Notes: generated by a model from the letters alone, not told the origin. Positions 34,750-47,834 are shown, numbered from the stretch's first letter. The stretch is 64,000 nucleotides of DNA from Diphasiastrum complanatum (GCA_029204225.1 CM055096.1:35958611-36022610), one strand, 5' to 3'. Numbers and translations are program-made.

Positions 34750-35829
34750 ATGATTGAAAGTAAAATGCGTCCACCGCCATCTTATGCAGAAATTAGAGAC
34801 GGAGCAGAGATGGAGGAGACCATCGAGCCACCAAAGAAATCCGCTAAATTACAATCTGAGTGGAGGGTTTTGCTCAGTGGAGAGTCGGAAGCCAATTCCG
34901 ACGTGTTCTCGCAAAGCCAGATTCTTTCTCTCTCATTCACTTCTCGCAAGATGAACTCTGACTCCATGCCGATCAACTCTAAGCACGTCCGCCTTGTCTC
35001 CTCCATCTCGGCATCTCATAGAAGATCGGCCTCCTCTCCAGTCTTCCCATCTCCTAATTCACCACTGTTGGCGAGTTCGCCGCAGTTTTTTCCTGATCTG
35101 GCCCCTTCGCCAAAGTGTGATGGCGATGAAACAGTCCCCACATCATCTTCGGAGATTGTAGAGGATCACCCTTCACAGTGGGAGCGTCGATCCAGATCTT
35201 TGAGATCTACCTCCTTGCAGGACCTCTTCGAAGCAGAATCCAGAAACAGAGATCAATCCTCTATCGAGTACGAAAATAATTTCTTCTATAGAAATCTCAG
35301 CGGCTTCTCCAATAGCGCCTTGCACTCCGACTCTACCACTCCCAGGCATCAAACTACTCTTGGGGAGCTCCTTATATCAGAAGCTAAAGATCACTCACAA
35401 ATACAGAGCTCTCATAAGCGAATTATATCCGTTTGCAACTGGAAAGCAAAAATCCGAGTTCTTCAATCGAAATGGAAACGAATTCTGTCGATTGTTTTCC
35501 GAAAACACTCAACGCCAGGATCTCGCACTCAGCTGAATCTGCCTTCTTCTGATCAGACAACCATGTCTAAAGCAGACACCCAACAAGCGATAGTAAACCG
35601 CTGGTTTATGAAGTCGCCCAGATCGAAACCTCCTATTCAATCTTCTGCAAATTGGTGGTTGGGATCGGGCAGCTCGCCATCAAGGTTCTCCAGGCAATTG
35701 TCTACCGCCTCCTCCGCCCACGAACTGTACTACCTCTCTCGTAGGACTCAAATTGATCGTTTGAGAAAGAGAACATTTTTACCTTACAGGGAGCAGCTCA
35801 TCAGCTTCTTCAGCTGCATAAGATCTTGA
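34750..35829 (+). CDS. Ser-rich protein, tentatively DUF1645-like
   Basis: Uninterrupted 359-codon single-exon gene. An in-frame TAG at 34747 directly precedes the ATG, so the start is at 34750 or the next ATG (34765). The protein is Ser/Arg-rich and probably largely disordered, without membrane segments: a Ser/Pro cluster (SASSPVFPSPNSP, about residues 96-108), basic patches and a C-terminal block AHELYYLSRRTQIDRLRK followed by FLPYREQL. That C-terminal block resembles, from memory, the conserved HELxYxxxRxQxxEx..R.YLPYRxGL signature of plant DUF1645 proteins, whose biochemical role is little known; a rice member is linked to stress tolerance and grain length. GC content is higher than the flanks, as for real genes in this window. 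The family call is tentative, the gene itself is likely. Confidence 0.7.
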   Translation: MIESKMRPPPSYAEIRDGAEMEETIEPPKKSAKLQSEWRVLLSGESEANSDVFSQSQILSLSFTSRKMNSDSMPINSKHVRLVSSISASHRRSASSPVFPSPNSPLLASSPQFFPDLAPSPKCDGDETVPTSSSEIVEDHPSQWERRSRSLRSTSLQDLFEAESRNRDQSSIEYENNFFYRNLSGFSNSALHSDSTTPRHQTTLGELLISEAKDHSQIQSSHKRIISVCNWKAKIRVLQSKWKRILSIVFRKHSTPGSRTQLNLPSSDQTTMSKADTQQAIVNRWFMKSPRSKPPIQSSANWWLGSGSSPSRFSRQLSTASSAHELYYLSRRTQIDRLRKRTFLPYREQLISFFSCIRS

Positions 35830-38204
35830 GAAAGCTGTTGGATAATTCTCCTATTGAATTAGGTTCAGTAAGGCTGTAAATTCTCTTCCGTGAATGCTCA
35901 GAAACAAGCAGAGCACAGCTTCTGATATCCAACTGGCGTTGCTACCTGTCACGAGAGATTGTTAGCCAAATTTACATGTTCTAGGAGGATTTGAATGTTG
36001 TTAGATGGATGCGGGAGTGAAACTCAAAAGATTAGCATGATAAGAAATCAACCTACAATAATGAGCATGTTGTGCCACTGAAACCCTCATTGTCAGGATA
36101 GGTAACCAAGCTACACAGAATGCAAGCAAAGATATTACAAACAGCAATCGGACAGGTCACCATTTCAAACTAGACAAGTAGATGAGCAAGGATCAACCAG
36201 AATATTTTCTGATGCCAGCAGACACTACTGCTGCACAACCAAGAATTACAGGCGAGCTGAATAAAGATGCACAAAATCCGACATGCAGCTGAGACAGGAA
36301 AACAGAAAACTCTATCCCAGAACAGCCATAATTGTACTCGAGATTTTGATAGCAAAATACTTGGTTGAAATGGAGAATTGGGCTGACAGGAAGGAGCTGC
36401 AGAATTGGAGTTTTGATCTTTTATTGATGCCAGTTGGACGGTGAAGTAGGTAGATTAAAACCTAGATTGAGATGTCCATGTATAAAAACAGATTGATGCC
36501 ATAAAATACAAACCATAGAGATATCTCCAAAGCTGCATGTATAGTAGGCACAACACATAAGGCATGACCATGATTTTCCTCTTATAGATTGCTCAACATG
36601 AGGAACAATTTTGAATATATGACAATTGTGATAAGTGTAGTAAGTATACCTATTTAGCATTCTAGGTTTTTTTTGTTATCCCCAATTTCTTGTATACCTT
36701 GTACACCATAGTAACCGCGAGCCTAGAGCATCACATGACTCCAAAATGTCAAGGGCGCAGTTGGTGGAGTTGAAGACTTTTACAACTTCTCTTTTCACTC
36801 AACTCAACTTGTTGGCTCATAATAAATATGTGGACATACAATAATTCGGCAATGGTTTCTCTCATATTTGAGCCATTCCAGCTGATTTAATTTTCTCACA
36901 AGTGGTGAGTTGGTGTATAGTGCTTGAGTTGGGCTAGTCCACCCAAGTTTGAGTTGGTCTAGTCCACCCAAGTTAGATTCTTTGTGATCCAATGGGTTGA
37001 TAATATTAAGAAGCATTCAAGTTATTTTGCATAGCCATGATGAGTAAAATAGATGACCTACATTCATCAATGTCGTGTAATCAATATCCCATATCTGTTT
37101 AGCTTTGATGCAGAGCGATAAGGTACTGTAATCATTTGCCAAATAATGATGTGTCTCTCCTTGGTGAATTTAACAAAAACTACCTTGTATTATAATATGT
37201 TATACATTTTGATGACTCCATTTTTGTTTTCTTGTTTTTTCGTTCTTTTTTGTTTTTTGGTTTTCAATTCGGTGATTCTTTAATCTTGAATGTACACATA
37301 TACGACAAAGCTTGTAGTCAGTCACCTGATGTTCCAATCACCTTGTTTCAATTGTGGTAACCTAGGGGCTAATAAAAGAAAGTTATGTGAGAATGTATAT
37401 TTATGTACAAACTCTCTCTATATATATGTAATTAGATAAGCTTGAGAAGCAAAAATCTCCTTTGTTTTTAATGAGTTTAAAGGCAACTATAAAAAGATTT
37501 ATGTATGAATGTGCATTGTAAGTGCAAGCTCTACGTAATATCCTTGCTAGATTGGCTTGAGAACCAAACTTTCCTTGGAAAAGACCTTCTCACCATGTTA
37601 CATGGGCAACAATCAACAATTTCGCTGGCAATGAAAGCCGAAAGAATATCGTACGTCCATGTCTTTTGACTCCAAGGAGCATAGTAGCCTATCTCAAATA
37701 CTCTCTATCATATCTCAAGATGCATAGTACTACAATTCACATTACAAAACGGCCCTATAAGAAATGCCACCTATGATGGAGATATTTATTACAATTAAAA
37801 ATTAAAAATAAAAAGCAAGAAGTGCTTGCCAACAATACTTACTTCAAAAAAACTATTCTAGATACAATTATGGTTACAGTCATGGTTAACCAAGGTTTCT
37901 ATAATGATCGCCAAGTGAAGATTTCCAATAATCCAGTCAGACACATGCAAACCAAAAGGACACCTACAAAACCACCCAACCGATAGGAAATGGCTAGTCA
38001 ATACCCTAACCACTTCACTCCCAAGCCAAGGTGAATGAATACAAGAGAGGAGGGGATCCTGGATCATAGAATCAGAAAATCCAATGGGGAGATGGGCATG
38101 TTTCCATAGTATATATTCTCTCCTTAGAGTAGAGAATATTCCTCTTAGGATCCCATGCAACCCAAATATAAGCTATTGACCTCCTATTTCTTGCATTATA
38201 GCAG
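35830..38204. other. intergenic, no gene seen
   Basis: The first few hundred bases probably include the 3' UTR of the preceding gene. The rest is AT-rich without recognisable genes. The open minus frame at 37858-38160 may be 3' sequence of the gypsy element to the right but shows no domain. Confidence 0.5.
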
Positions 38205-39233
38205 TCAAAACACCATGCTAGTAATGTCCAATTGTCTAGTAGACAACTTATGATGCCTACCCATACGCATAGTCTTAGAATCTTTTGGAATTCTAAGATA
38301 TACCCAGTCATCAACTTTAAAATCTCTGGGAGACCTCTTAAGATCGGCATAGTGCTTAGCTCTGTCCTGAGCACTACGGATACAATCATGTGCCACTTGC
38401 AACATTTCATGCATATCATGCAAGAAAATCGCAACTTTACGGATATTAACAGACTTCGTCTCCACATTTACTGGAGATCTAGGTTGAAAACCATATATCA
38501 GCATAAACAGACTATAACTTGTAGCAGAATGTTTTCTAGTATTGTAAGCAAACTCAATCAAATGAATGTCATCTTCCCACTGAGACTGCTTGTGAGACAC
38601 ATATGTTCTCAACATATCCTCCATAGTCTGATTAGTCCTCTCAGTCTGGCCATCTGATTCAGGATCAGTAGAACTATAACTAAGCGAGGTTTCTAGCTTA
38701 TGGAATACAGCTGACCAAAAGTGACCTACAAACTTCGGATTTCTATCACTAACAATATCTTGGCAATCCATAAAGCCTGAATGATCTTTCCACAAATATT
38801 TGGGATGAATCTGAAGCATTAGCAGTTGACTTAACTGGTATGACCGTACCTAACTTAGTTAACATGTCCACTACAACCCAAATAGAATTATTCTGACGTT
38901 CGGTCCTTGGAAGTCCAACTACAAAATCCATAAATATACTTTCCCATCATTCTTGAAGGATATCTAGGGGATGTAACAGCCCTCCAGCCTTTAAGTGTTC
39001 ATCTTTGGCTAACTGGCAAAGTTTACACTTAACCACATAAGACTCGACAAATGGCTTGAGTTTTGGCCAATAAAACTCTCTTTTGACTGGCAAGTCCAAA
39101 GTCTTGTGTATACTTGGATGAACTGCACAGGAAACATCATGATACTCATAAGAATTCTCTTCTTTTATCTCATCATCCGTTGGTACACAACTTTTCCATT
39201 CCGAAATAGTAAACCACCTCAGATACAGAATTG
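38205..39233 (-). pseudogene. Ty3/gypsy integrase remnant
   Basis: Minus strand, right to left: zinc-binding region (HPSIHKTLDLPVKREFYWPK then CKLCQLAKDEH), integrase core (MDFVVGLPRTE, VVDMLTKLGTVIPVK; DIVSDRNPKFVGHFW; SSTDPESDGQTERTNQTMED; EFAYNTRKHSATSYS) and the C-terminal GDxV-like region (DFKVDDWVYLRI). Frame breaks near 38820 and 38940 split it. It is truncated on its N-terminal side at 39233 by a copia LTR. The D,D,E residues can largely be recognised, but the copy is not functional. Confidence 0.85.
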
Positions 39234-39880
39234 TGTGGGAAATTGTCAACTAGTTTGATCTAGTTCATTTGGAAATTTAGGCCAATATGCATCTTAAACT
39301 TAGAGATAAACATTTTGAAGTTATTTTAGTCTAAGCTCATTTGAATTACCACTTTCGAAAAGTGTGGGGAATTTAGAGGTCGATTTTGGAAAGTTTCAAA
39401 TTTGAATGTTTGGTACATTGAATCTAGTCTATGTTTGAGTAGGGTTTGGAATAGATCTAGACTTTCCTATTGTTGATAAGATTGGAGAAGCACATGCTGC
39501 TATAAATAATGTACAAGCATGGGAAGAGAATCATTCTCTCTCTCTCTCCTCTCATTCATGCTTATACATGAGTTCTCTTTGGGTTCATATATCCATTTTT
39601 GCATTATAGTGTTGATATCTTGCAATCTTGCGTGTAGAATGCAATTGTATGTTGAGTATTGGATCCACACATGTGAAAACTATTATGGTATTGTTGTTGT
39701 ATGGACATCAACTTCATTTTATCTTACGTATGTTGTTTGATCAAGATCTTATTGAGTTTGCATCCTCTATGTGTAAGTAGATATTAGATTTCTACATTGT
39801 CAATGGTGCTAGATGTGTTGCTATTCATAACCAAAGATTAAAGGGACATATTGGATCTTAGCGATTCATTAATCTTCACA
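39234..39880 (+). mobile_element. copia 5' LTR
   Basis: 647 bp from TGTGGGAAATTGTC to AATCTTCACA, followed by the primer site TGGTATCAGAGC at 39881. Same family as 17508-18161. Confidence 0.85.
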
Positions 39881-40500
39881 TGGTATCAGAGCTATTGGTG
39901 CAGATTATTGAAGGATCAGCCATCTTTAGCAAGTATTTGGAGACGGTTACCGATTCTAGAGCATGCTAGATTGATTTCTACTAAAAAATCAAGCATTTTT
40001 CATGTGTAGCATTGATTTTTTGTAAATCACAACTCAATATAGGGTTATGAACTTGAAGTAGGCCAATTTCACACTTCACTTACTAGACTTGGGTGACTTT
40101 AATTGCATTTGGAAGTTCTCATTGAAGACTACAAGATTCTATATCAAGTTTGTAGCATTTGCATATAGAATTTGGATGATTCAATTTTTTGTACTTTTGT
40201 CAAAAACCTAAATTTGTTTGGATCTATTGTTTTTTAGGGTTTTGGACTTTTCAAGAGTGTGTTTCGAGTTTAGGAAGTACAAAAGTTCATGAGATTGTAG
40301 GTTGATCATGTGTTGATCAAGTATCTTTCATTCTATGTGTTGATTTGCTAGGTTTGGTGCAAGAGATTTGAGAGGTTCCATATCTTTGTGATTTCTTCTT
40401 GAGTGCATTTGTTGACATTCAAGAGAGTTCATTTGTTGAAATTCAAGAGAGTGCTTTGTGCATTGGAGCAGGTTGAAAGAGAGTATCAGATCATTGCAAC

Positions 40501-40956
40501 ATGGCTACAAATGGAGGCTTTATGCTGGAAATCAATGATAGGCTTACCTCAAGCAACTATTCTACTTGGAAGGTGAGAATAGAGTCTATCCTTGAGATGA
40601 ATGAGTTGATGGACATTCTTGTAGGAGTGGAGGAAAGGCCCTTGGCACAACAAGATCAAATGAGGTATGACAAGAGAGATAAAAGAGCTCTACAGATCAT
40701 AATGATGAATGTTATTAATGAGCTTCTCAAGGAAGTTGGTAAGTGCAATTCATCTAATAAGGCTTGAAAAGATTTGAAGAAGCTTTATGAATCCAAGTCT
40801 ACATCAAGAGTACTTACTCTTAGAAGGAAAATCTTTCAATCAATGTAAAAGAAGGAAGATAGTGCTCATGATTTTGTGTTGAGAGTTAAAGCATTCAATG
40901 ATGCGCTAGCATGCATTAATGAGAGCATTAAGGAGGTAAAACTTGGAAAAGTTAAA
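40501..40956 (+). pseudogene. copia gag fragment
   Basis: Begins MATNGGFMLEINDRL, with SNYSTWKVRIESIL. It is close to the gag at 18764 but has a TGA at 40765 and a TAA near 40848. It stops at about 40956, where an unrelated coding-like region begins. Confidence 0.85.
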
Positions 40957-42273
40957 CTCCACCATCCTCTAGCCCAACAACATCCTCAAGAACTGCTACC
41001 TCACCATCCGCGTCCCAACATACTGGATCCTCGTCCCTAACCTCATTCACTTCCCCCAGTCGAGAGGAGGGAGAAACTTCTCCCCGATCTGCTCGTCGAC
41101 TACTTGTGTCGCTCGTGCACCCTCGCAGTACATCCTCCCATTACTCATAGAGCAAGAGATCATGGCTCTTTGCACTAATGGCCGCCCAATAGTTTTGACT
41201 GTCACGGGCCTAGGCGCCATGGAAGTACCCCTCTTCCAAGACCATTCTATAGTCCAGAAAGTCTTTTCCACCTTCAACACCAATCATTTCATCGTCACCT
41301 ACAAGGGTTGCAAGACCATATAGTCACCCTAGATCCAATGCTGATTTCGTAGGTGTCAAAACGCCTACACCTACCTCTCCATCCGCTAGCTCATCATCTC
41401 AAAAGATGCACTTGCGCTACTGTTGGCAGGCCAACAGTCCCCCTCCTTCACCACATCACCTACACCATCTACCCACATGCACACTAGCCCGACACATACC
41501 AGCCACAACAACTTCACCAGCTGCTCAATGTTCAAACTATTGAGCAGTCTCACGACCAATTAAGGGCAGGGCAAACGTTGCAGGCCTTGACTGATGATCA
41601 AGTCGCGCAACTGAAAAGAGAGCAAGAAAAAGAGAGAATTGAGAGCCAGGCACACATCATCAACTAAAGGACCAACTCAAGAAGGCAGAACTAGCAGCTC
41701 ATCAAGTCCAACCTTCAAACCAAGCTTGTTCAAGAAAAACTTGTCTGACAAATATACCATTTTGACCGTTAGCACTTGGTGTTGAAACTAACAGCACTGC
41801 AGCAGGAGTGTGAATCCCTCAAAACCAACGAGAGATCGCTCAAGGACTATGTCTTCACCTTGGAGCGCAACATCTCAAGGGAGCAGCAAACAATGTAGAT
41901 ACCCCGGGAGAACTTCAAAGCCCAACAGGTGGCCCTGGGGCTTCAAGTTTAGCAAGTAGACCAACAAGTGTAGGCCATTCAAGCCGCACTGGACTAGATG
42001 GTAGCCGCAATAGAAGAAGAGACACCGGCCACCCATAAACTTCAACAAAAGTGAGAGTATTACAAAAACCACTCTGCCAGTGCACTACAGTTATATAGAG
42101 ATCAACAAATTAAGTGTCACGAGGCCATCCTCACCACGAAGGACATCGAGCTGGTTTCGCTCCAAGAAGATGAGCAGGCCCTTCAGGCTACTGATAGCTA
42201 GTTGAAGACCTTGAAGAAGCAATTCACTAATGTTCTGGAGTTTTCCACTGCTCTAGACAACAATTTCCTTTAA
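40957..42273 (+). pseudogene. unrecognised coiled-coil protein, riddled with C-to-T-type stops
   Basis: Two successive frames. The first, about 40950-41500, has few stops and reads TIRVPTYWILVPNLIHF ... LIEQEIMALCTNGRPIVL, then a Ser/Thr/Pro-rich linker. The second, 41489-42273, is a long Gln/Glu/Lys-rich heptad-like stretch (LKREQEKERIESQ; LQQECESLKTNERSLKDYV; AIEEETPATHKLQQK). The second frame contains 11 internal stops: TAG at 41489, 41692, 41770, 41896, 41950, 41971, 41995 and 42199, TAA at 41665, TGA at 41746 and 42052. TAG and TAA are what CAG and CAA become, TGA what CGA becomes, after C-to-T change. It may be a gypsy gag or a captured host gene; I do not recognise the family. Confidence 0.5.
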
Positions 42274-42277
42274 CTTT

Positions 42278-43585
42278 TCAATATCTTACACATTCAAATT
42301 TGAATATTAGATACATTGAATCTAGTGTTACTGATAGGGTTTTTGATCTAGAAGTTTCTATGGAGGGAAACTAAGATTCAAAATAGGCATGGACCTACTA
42401 TAAATAGATGTACACATGTGAGAAGATATACATTCTCTCTCTCTACTCTCATTCATGCTTATACATGAGATCTCTTTGTGGTTCCATACTCATTGTGCAC
42501 ATTGCTATTGATATCTTAACGTTTTGTGTGTAGAATCAATTGGTTTGATGTCTGTTGCATTCACACGTGTGAAATATAGTAGCTTAATGGTTTTGTATGG
42601 ATAGCAACATTACTTTATCATTCATATCTGACTTTATTAGAGTTTCATGCTTCTATGCATTAATAGAGCTAGTTTTCTACATTGTCAATGGTGCTAGATG
42701 TGCTATCTTTAGTAATCAAAGATCTTAGAGATATTTTGGATCTTAATGATCTGAAATTCTGTACATATTATCAGAGCTTTGGTGCAAGTTACTTGAAAGA
42801 TCAGCCAGGTTTAGCAAGGATTTGGAGGAAGTACTAATTCTAGAGCATGCTAGATTGATTCCTACTCAAAAATCAAGCATTTTTTAAGTGTAGAATTGAT
42901 TTTTTTGTAAATCAAAATTTGATAGAAAGCAACATCATTGAAGTATGCCGATTTCACTCCATACTTGGTGGAATGTGCAACTTTAATTGCTATGTATAGG
43001 TCTTATTGCATTCTACAAGATAGTATATCAACATTTTAGCAATTGCATGTATAATCTTGAAGATTCAATTTTTGTGATTTTGTCAAAACCCTAATTTTGA
43101 TAATTGGATTTCTATTTTTTTGAAGTTTTTGGACTTTAATAGCGTGTGTTTCAATCTTAGGAAGTGGCAAGATTCATTAGATTGTTGGTAGCTCATAGGT
43201 TGATCAAGAATTCTTCATTCTATGTGTTGGATTTGCTAGGTTTCGTGAAAGAAAGAGATTTGAGGGTTTCCATATCTTTGTTGAATTCTTCTTGAGTTCA
43301 TTTGTTGACATTCAAGAGAGTGCTTTGTGCATTGGAACAGGTTGAAATAAAGAATCAAATTATTGCAACATGGCAACCTCAAGTGGCTACATGTTGGAAA
43401 GCAATGATAGACTTACCTCAATCAACTATTCTACTGGAAGGTGAGGATGAGGTGTTTGATGTCTTTGTCAAGTTCAAGATTGCAAGAGAGGTTCAATTTT
43501 CCACAAAGATTATGTGAGGAGTGACAATGGTGGAGAGTACATATCTACCAAGTTCAAGACCTTTTGTGAAGAGCATGAGATTAAG
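42278..43585 (+). mobile_element. copia remnant: LTR part, leader, gag-integrase fusion
   Basis: A partial LTR (42278 to about 42768, with TTCACACGTGTGAAA near 42560) ends before a decayed primer site TATTATCAGAGCT. After the leader, gag starts at 43370 (MATSSGYMLESNDRL), but at about 43437 it jumps directly to integrase sequence (FDVFVKFKIAREVQFSTK; RSDNGGEYISTKFKTF). The integrase is then split at 43585 by a family A element and resumes at 51998. Confidence 0.8.
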
Positions 43586-44781
43586 TGTAGCGCAGGCATC
43601 CCAAAGGGAGCCGGGAACCACGACTTAGCTTCTCAGCCTTCAACTCTTGCTGTCCAAACCCACTTGACATACAAGCAACCAACTCGCCAACAATGATCAG
43701 ACTTAACCAACTGGAAGTTCAGAAACCAACATTGAGATCCAACCTGGCACCATCCCGATGTGGGTGACTTCACTCCAAGCAAGCCGCCTGACGTACATCA
43801 AACTTAACCAACTCGAAGCTTTTTGTTACAAACGAGTAACATCCATTCCAAGCAAGCGGTCTGACTTACATCAGACTTAACCAACTAAAAGCTTCGTCAC
43901 GAGCGTTGGAAGCCAACCTGGCCCCACGCCAGACTGGACAGTCATAAACAGGTAACTTCCACTCAAGCAAGCCATCCAACTCAGCCGACAGGTTAGAGCC
44001 CGTTTCCCAAGAGCTTAACCCATTCACGTTCATGCAAGGAACACTCAGAACCACAAGCCGCGACAGATACGGAGACAACCAGTTCCTGGACCAATGGTCC
44101 TGACAGCATACCGCTGGCGCCACGGACCGAATGGTCCCAACGACATACCGGTGGCGTCCCGGGATACGACCCTCAACTATGTGCCAAATTAAAAAGTTTG
44201 AAGCGGCCTTACAACTGGCTCTTTTATCCAACATTGAAACCCAGAAGGTAATCAAAGTCAGTTTGAAAAAAATCCCACTTTATTGATAAATCTGAGAAGG
44301 TTACATTTCAAGTGTGTGACCGACCCTAGTCTCCGGGGCGCTGGCATGCCAAGGCGAGTGCCAGGACAACATTCCAACAAGGGAGGCTGAGACTTGGTTG
44401 GAGCTCGTCCTGAGTCGCAACCCGCACTCCCCTATAGTATTGGTGGGATTTGCCACCTCCCCTCATACCAAGTACTCTACCCAAGCTGGTAAAGCACGTT
44501 TTCTCTCTCTAGGATTTTCTCTCTCTAGAAAGTCATTTTCTCTCTCTAGAATTTATTGATCCCCAAGCTTCCTTTAATCATGCCTAAATCGTGTGAGGTG
44601 TTTGCACATCGATCTGAGCTCTCTGGACTTCGCTAGATCCGATCAAAGATTTTCAGCCGACTGGATTCTGGTCACAGTGGCACCGGGAGCGGCGTCGGCG
44701 CCGATGGCGCCGGGAGCAGCAGGAGCGCTGTTGGCGCCGGTGGCACCGGAAGTAAAGCTTTGTAAAGGTAACTTTACAACA
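43586..44781 (-). repeat. family A LTR, 3' copy
   Basis: 1196 bp, plus-strand ends TGTAGCGCAGGC and CTTTACAACA. It contains a GGCGCC-rich block near 44685-44755 and the GGACC hairpins. Confidence 0.9.
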
Positions 44782-46572
44782 TCCAATCCACCTTTATAAA
44801 ATCCAATGTCCTCATCAGATGTTAGATTAAAGTAAAGGTGTCTCCCAATTAAAATTAATTATACATTTGAGCTACTTGGCACAATACTTTACTAGCCACT
44901 TTCTATTAACATTGAAGCTGGCACACCACAAGTCGGAGGCTCAGCTCTTTGTACTGAAAAATTACATAACTTGAAAATATCACTTTGTTTGGGAAAAGCG
45001 TAGGTTCTATATCGCTTTCATAAAACCCAAGAACCTTATTAATTGGTGACAGAGGCCTTTCTGTGAAATGTTTGCCCCTGTCGCTTCTGACTTCTGACAT
45101 TGGAACTTCTTTGAGCTCCTCATTTGTCCTTGATGTACTTTGTGTTGAGCTCCCTGAGCTCCAGATTTAATCAATTCTGCACAGGTATCAGGGCTCCCTG
45201 AGCCAAAGGATTTATCGTTTGATTGCCCACTTTATGGTCCACTCCGTGCCTTGTTGCTTCTGCACCTTAATTTCTCTCCTTGTCCCAGCCTGATCTTGAT
45301 ATTTTTCATTTTTGGCTCTTTGAGGTAGGCAAAGTTTGAGTACTCTGCAATGCACCTTTCACTTAGCTTGAAGTAGCTGTCTTTGAATCAATCCAAATGT
45401 AACCATTGACCTCGTGGAGAGCCAAGGGGTCGCACCAGTTTGATCTGCATACGAACTATCTCTTCGTGTTCGTTTAAAGCATCATGTCCGTCGCGCAAAA
45501 CTTAACTTTCACAATTCCATCACTGGTCAGTTGCCTCACAGTCAAAACAAGAAGTGTACATCTAGCTTGGCTTCAAGTAGCTCTCTTTGAATCAAACACA
45601 TGCACCCAAAGTCTGCACTAGTCCGATTTTCAATACGAACTGTCCCTTAGCGTCCGCTCGAAGTACCAAGTCTCTCGTGCAAGACTCAACTTCCACAGGT
45701 CCTTCGTTGATCAGCTGCTTTACACGTAACACAATTCAGCGTACTCATTATGTCTCCTCATCATTGCTGGTCCAGAGAAAGCCTATAACAAGCTTTCCTT
45801 TCCACAACAAAAACTTGTCAACTTATTAGGTCCAAAGTTCGCCAGTCTCCTCGTGTGAGTATGGCTAGGACACCTTGAATTTGCCCCCATTTTGATCAAC
45901 TTTCATTCAAAATTTCCCCCAAGAGAGAGGGGTGTGTGATAGTTCCCCTCTTGCTTATAAAATCAGCTAACCGGACTTAGAGTAGAGTTCTTTGGACACA
46001 AAGCCTTTCCAACACTTTGCTTCCCATCTGCTAGGATTATGGGTCGATCCAACTTGTTGCCAATTTCTGAAGAGGATCCTAGTCTTTCCCCTTTGAGGAA
46101 AAACCCAACTGATACTGGATATCACCCATGCTCAGTGAGTTTCAATTCCGAAGGTGGCCGTCCCAAAATGAAGACCAACTGCTCCATAGAAGATCTCCCC
46201 TGAAATTGCCCTTTCCAACTTTTGACTTCCTACTTGCGTCTGGTGAGCATTGTCGCAAATGAAACTAACCCAAGAAACAGGCTAGCCATCCATCCTTTGC
46301 AAACATCGAGTCGTTTCGTTGTTGTTGACATGCGAGTACTTGAACTATGAAGCTGCCCCACATATTCTGTAGTCCTCTTTGTTTGATGGTGTCAGCCTTC
46401 AAAAGAAAGGTTCCTTCTCGAGCAATCAACTCCTTGTATCACAAGCAATCATGCAAACCAAGCAAAGCACGAGTACTAAGACTCACCACGAATACATGCA
46501 AGCAAGACACTCAGACAGGTTTACTAACAGGAAACAAAGACAAGGTCCCCCTTTGAGATGGGCCTACCAACG
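44782..46572 (-). other. family A non-coding interior
   Basis: Collinear with 60078-61868 of the complete A element in opposite orientation. No sustained coding frame. Confidence 0.75.
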
Positions 46573-47469
46573 TGTTGCGCCGGCGCCTCAAAGGGCGCTG
46601 GGACTTGAACGGTTTCCCCAACACGCACTTAAGTCTAACATTCATCCATCATGCACTTACGTAAAAGCCAACTCAGAAACGTAACAAGCTTAACCATTCA
46701 GACTTAAGAAAACTGGAATCCCAACCAACCCGAAAGCCAACTCAGAATCCGTCCCCAAAAGGTAACCAAAGGCAAAGACAAGCCACACATGAAACCCAAG
46801 GCATAGTAGCGGCAAGCCCCATGTCGATGACAGGGACCCTTAGGCGCCAGCGACGCAAAAAGGTTGTAGTAAGGGTCCTTCCACTTGGACCAATCCCGGA
46901 GTCGAAACCGAAATGGTAATCATCCCCAAGGATCAACTTTATTAGATTTGGAAGAGGTTACATTCATACATAGACTGACCGGTCTCGGGGCCACCAACAC
47001 GTGCTGGGCATTGTGCCTGGCTCGTGCTGGTAGAGGGAGCTGAGACCTGGCGATTGGATTCCTGGCGCTGGTTGAGCTGCCCAAGTTTCTGTCTGCCGGA
47101 CTCCCCCTATAGTTCTGCTGTGATTCGGCGCACCCCCTCTGGTTTGAAACATAGTGCTTTCTGGTAAAGCACGCTTTTTAGGACTTAGTTTTTATTTTGT
47201 TGATTAAGCCTGGCAAGCCTGGCAGAATCAGTCTGGCTCCCGGACATGGGTCCCGGGAGCCGTCCCGGCGGCCGAATCAACTTGCTTTCCTGACTAGGCC
47301 ATGACTTGAGCTCCAGAGCTAGCTCATGACTTTGTGACTACTTGACTGGCTCACCACAGGTCGGAGACTCAGTCCTTGACGTTCTAACTTGCTCTAGGAC
47401 CTTAGAGAGTGTCACCCCTTTGAGTCTTACAGGGCACGCTGGGTGCACCCGAGTCAGCTTTACAACATC
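46573..47469 (-). repeat. family B LTR, 3' copy
   Basis: 897 bp, plus-strand ends TGTTGCGCCGGCG and CTTTACAACA, preceded by caacg (the matching target in the complete A element is the site CCAACGG). The adjoining sequence at 47470 is a polypurine tract complement (TCCTCCCCTCG). It shares a core (GTGCTTTACCAG, CTATAGGGG) with family A LTRs. Confidence 0.85.
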
Positions 47470-47834
47470 CTCCCCTCGTTTGAGAAAGCTGATGTCCTCA
47501 TCAGGGCCAAACTAGAACCTAAGACTCATGGCACGGGCTTAATTCACCAGCCAGAATTTAGTCACATATACAAGGGCACGGGCTTGATTCACCGGCCAAA
47601 GGAAACCAACTGTAAAGCGGAGTAATGATATTGTGTTTTACACCCAGCACAGGAAAAGTGTGGATCTAGTTCACTTACGTAAAACCTGTGTGAAGCTGCT
47701 GCACTTAGACATTAGACTGAAGCTCACTCCTCGATGAGAAATGCGGCTTACTTTATTAACATGAAAGAAAAAGGTACTTATGGCTCCCTTAAGCCTCAGA
47801 TATGTCATTTTCGTCGCACATCTGGATGAGTCCC

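Noticed and set aside
37858-38160. 100-codon minus-strand frame next to the gypsy integrase
   Set aside because: Not in frame with integrase and without a chromodomain or other motif; probably 3' element sequence or chance.
44593-44799. Ala/Pro-rich proteins (APGAASAPMAPGA type) at each family A LTR
   Set aside because: They are translations of the GGCGCC-rich LTR block, present wherever the LTR occurs.
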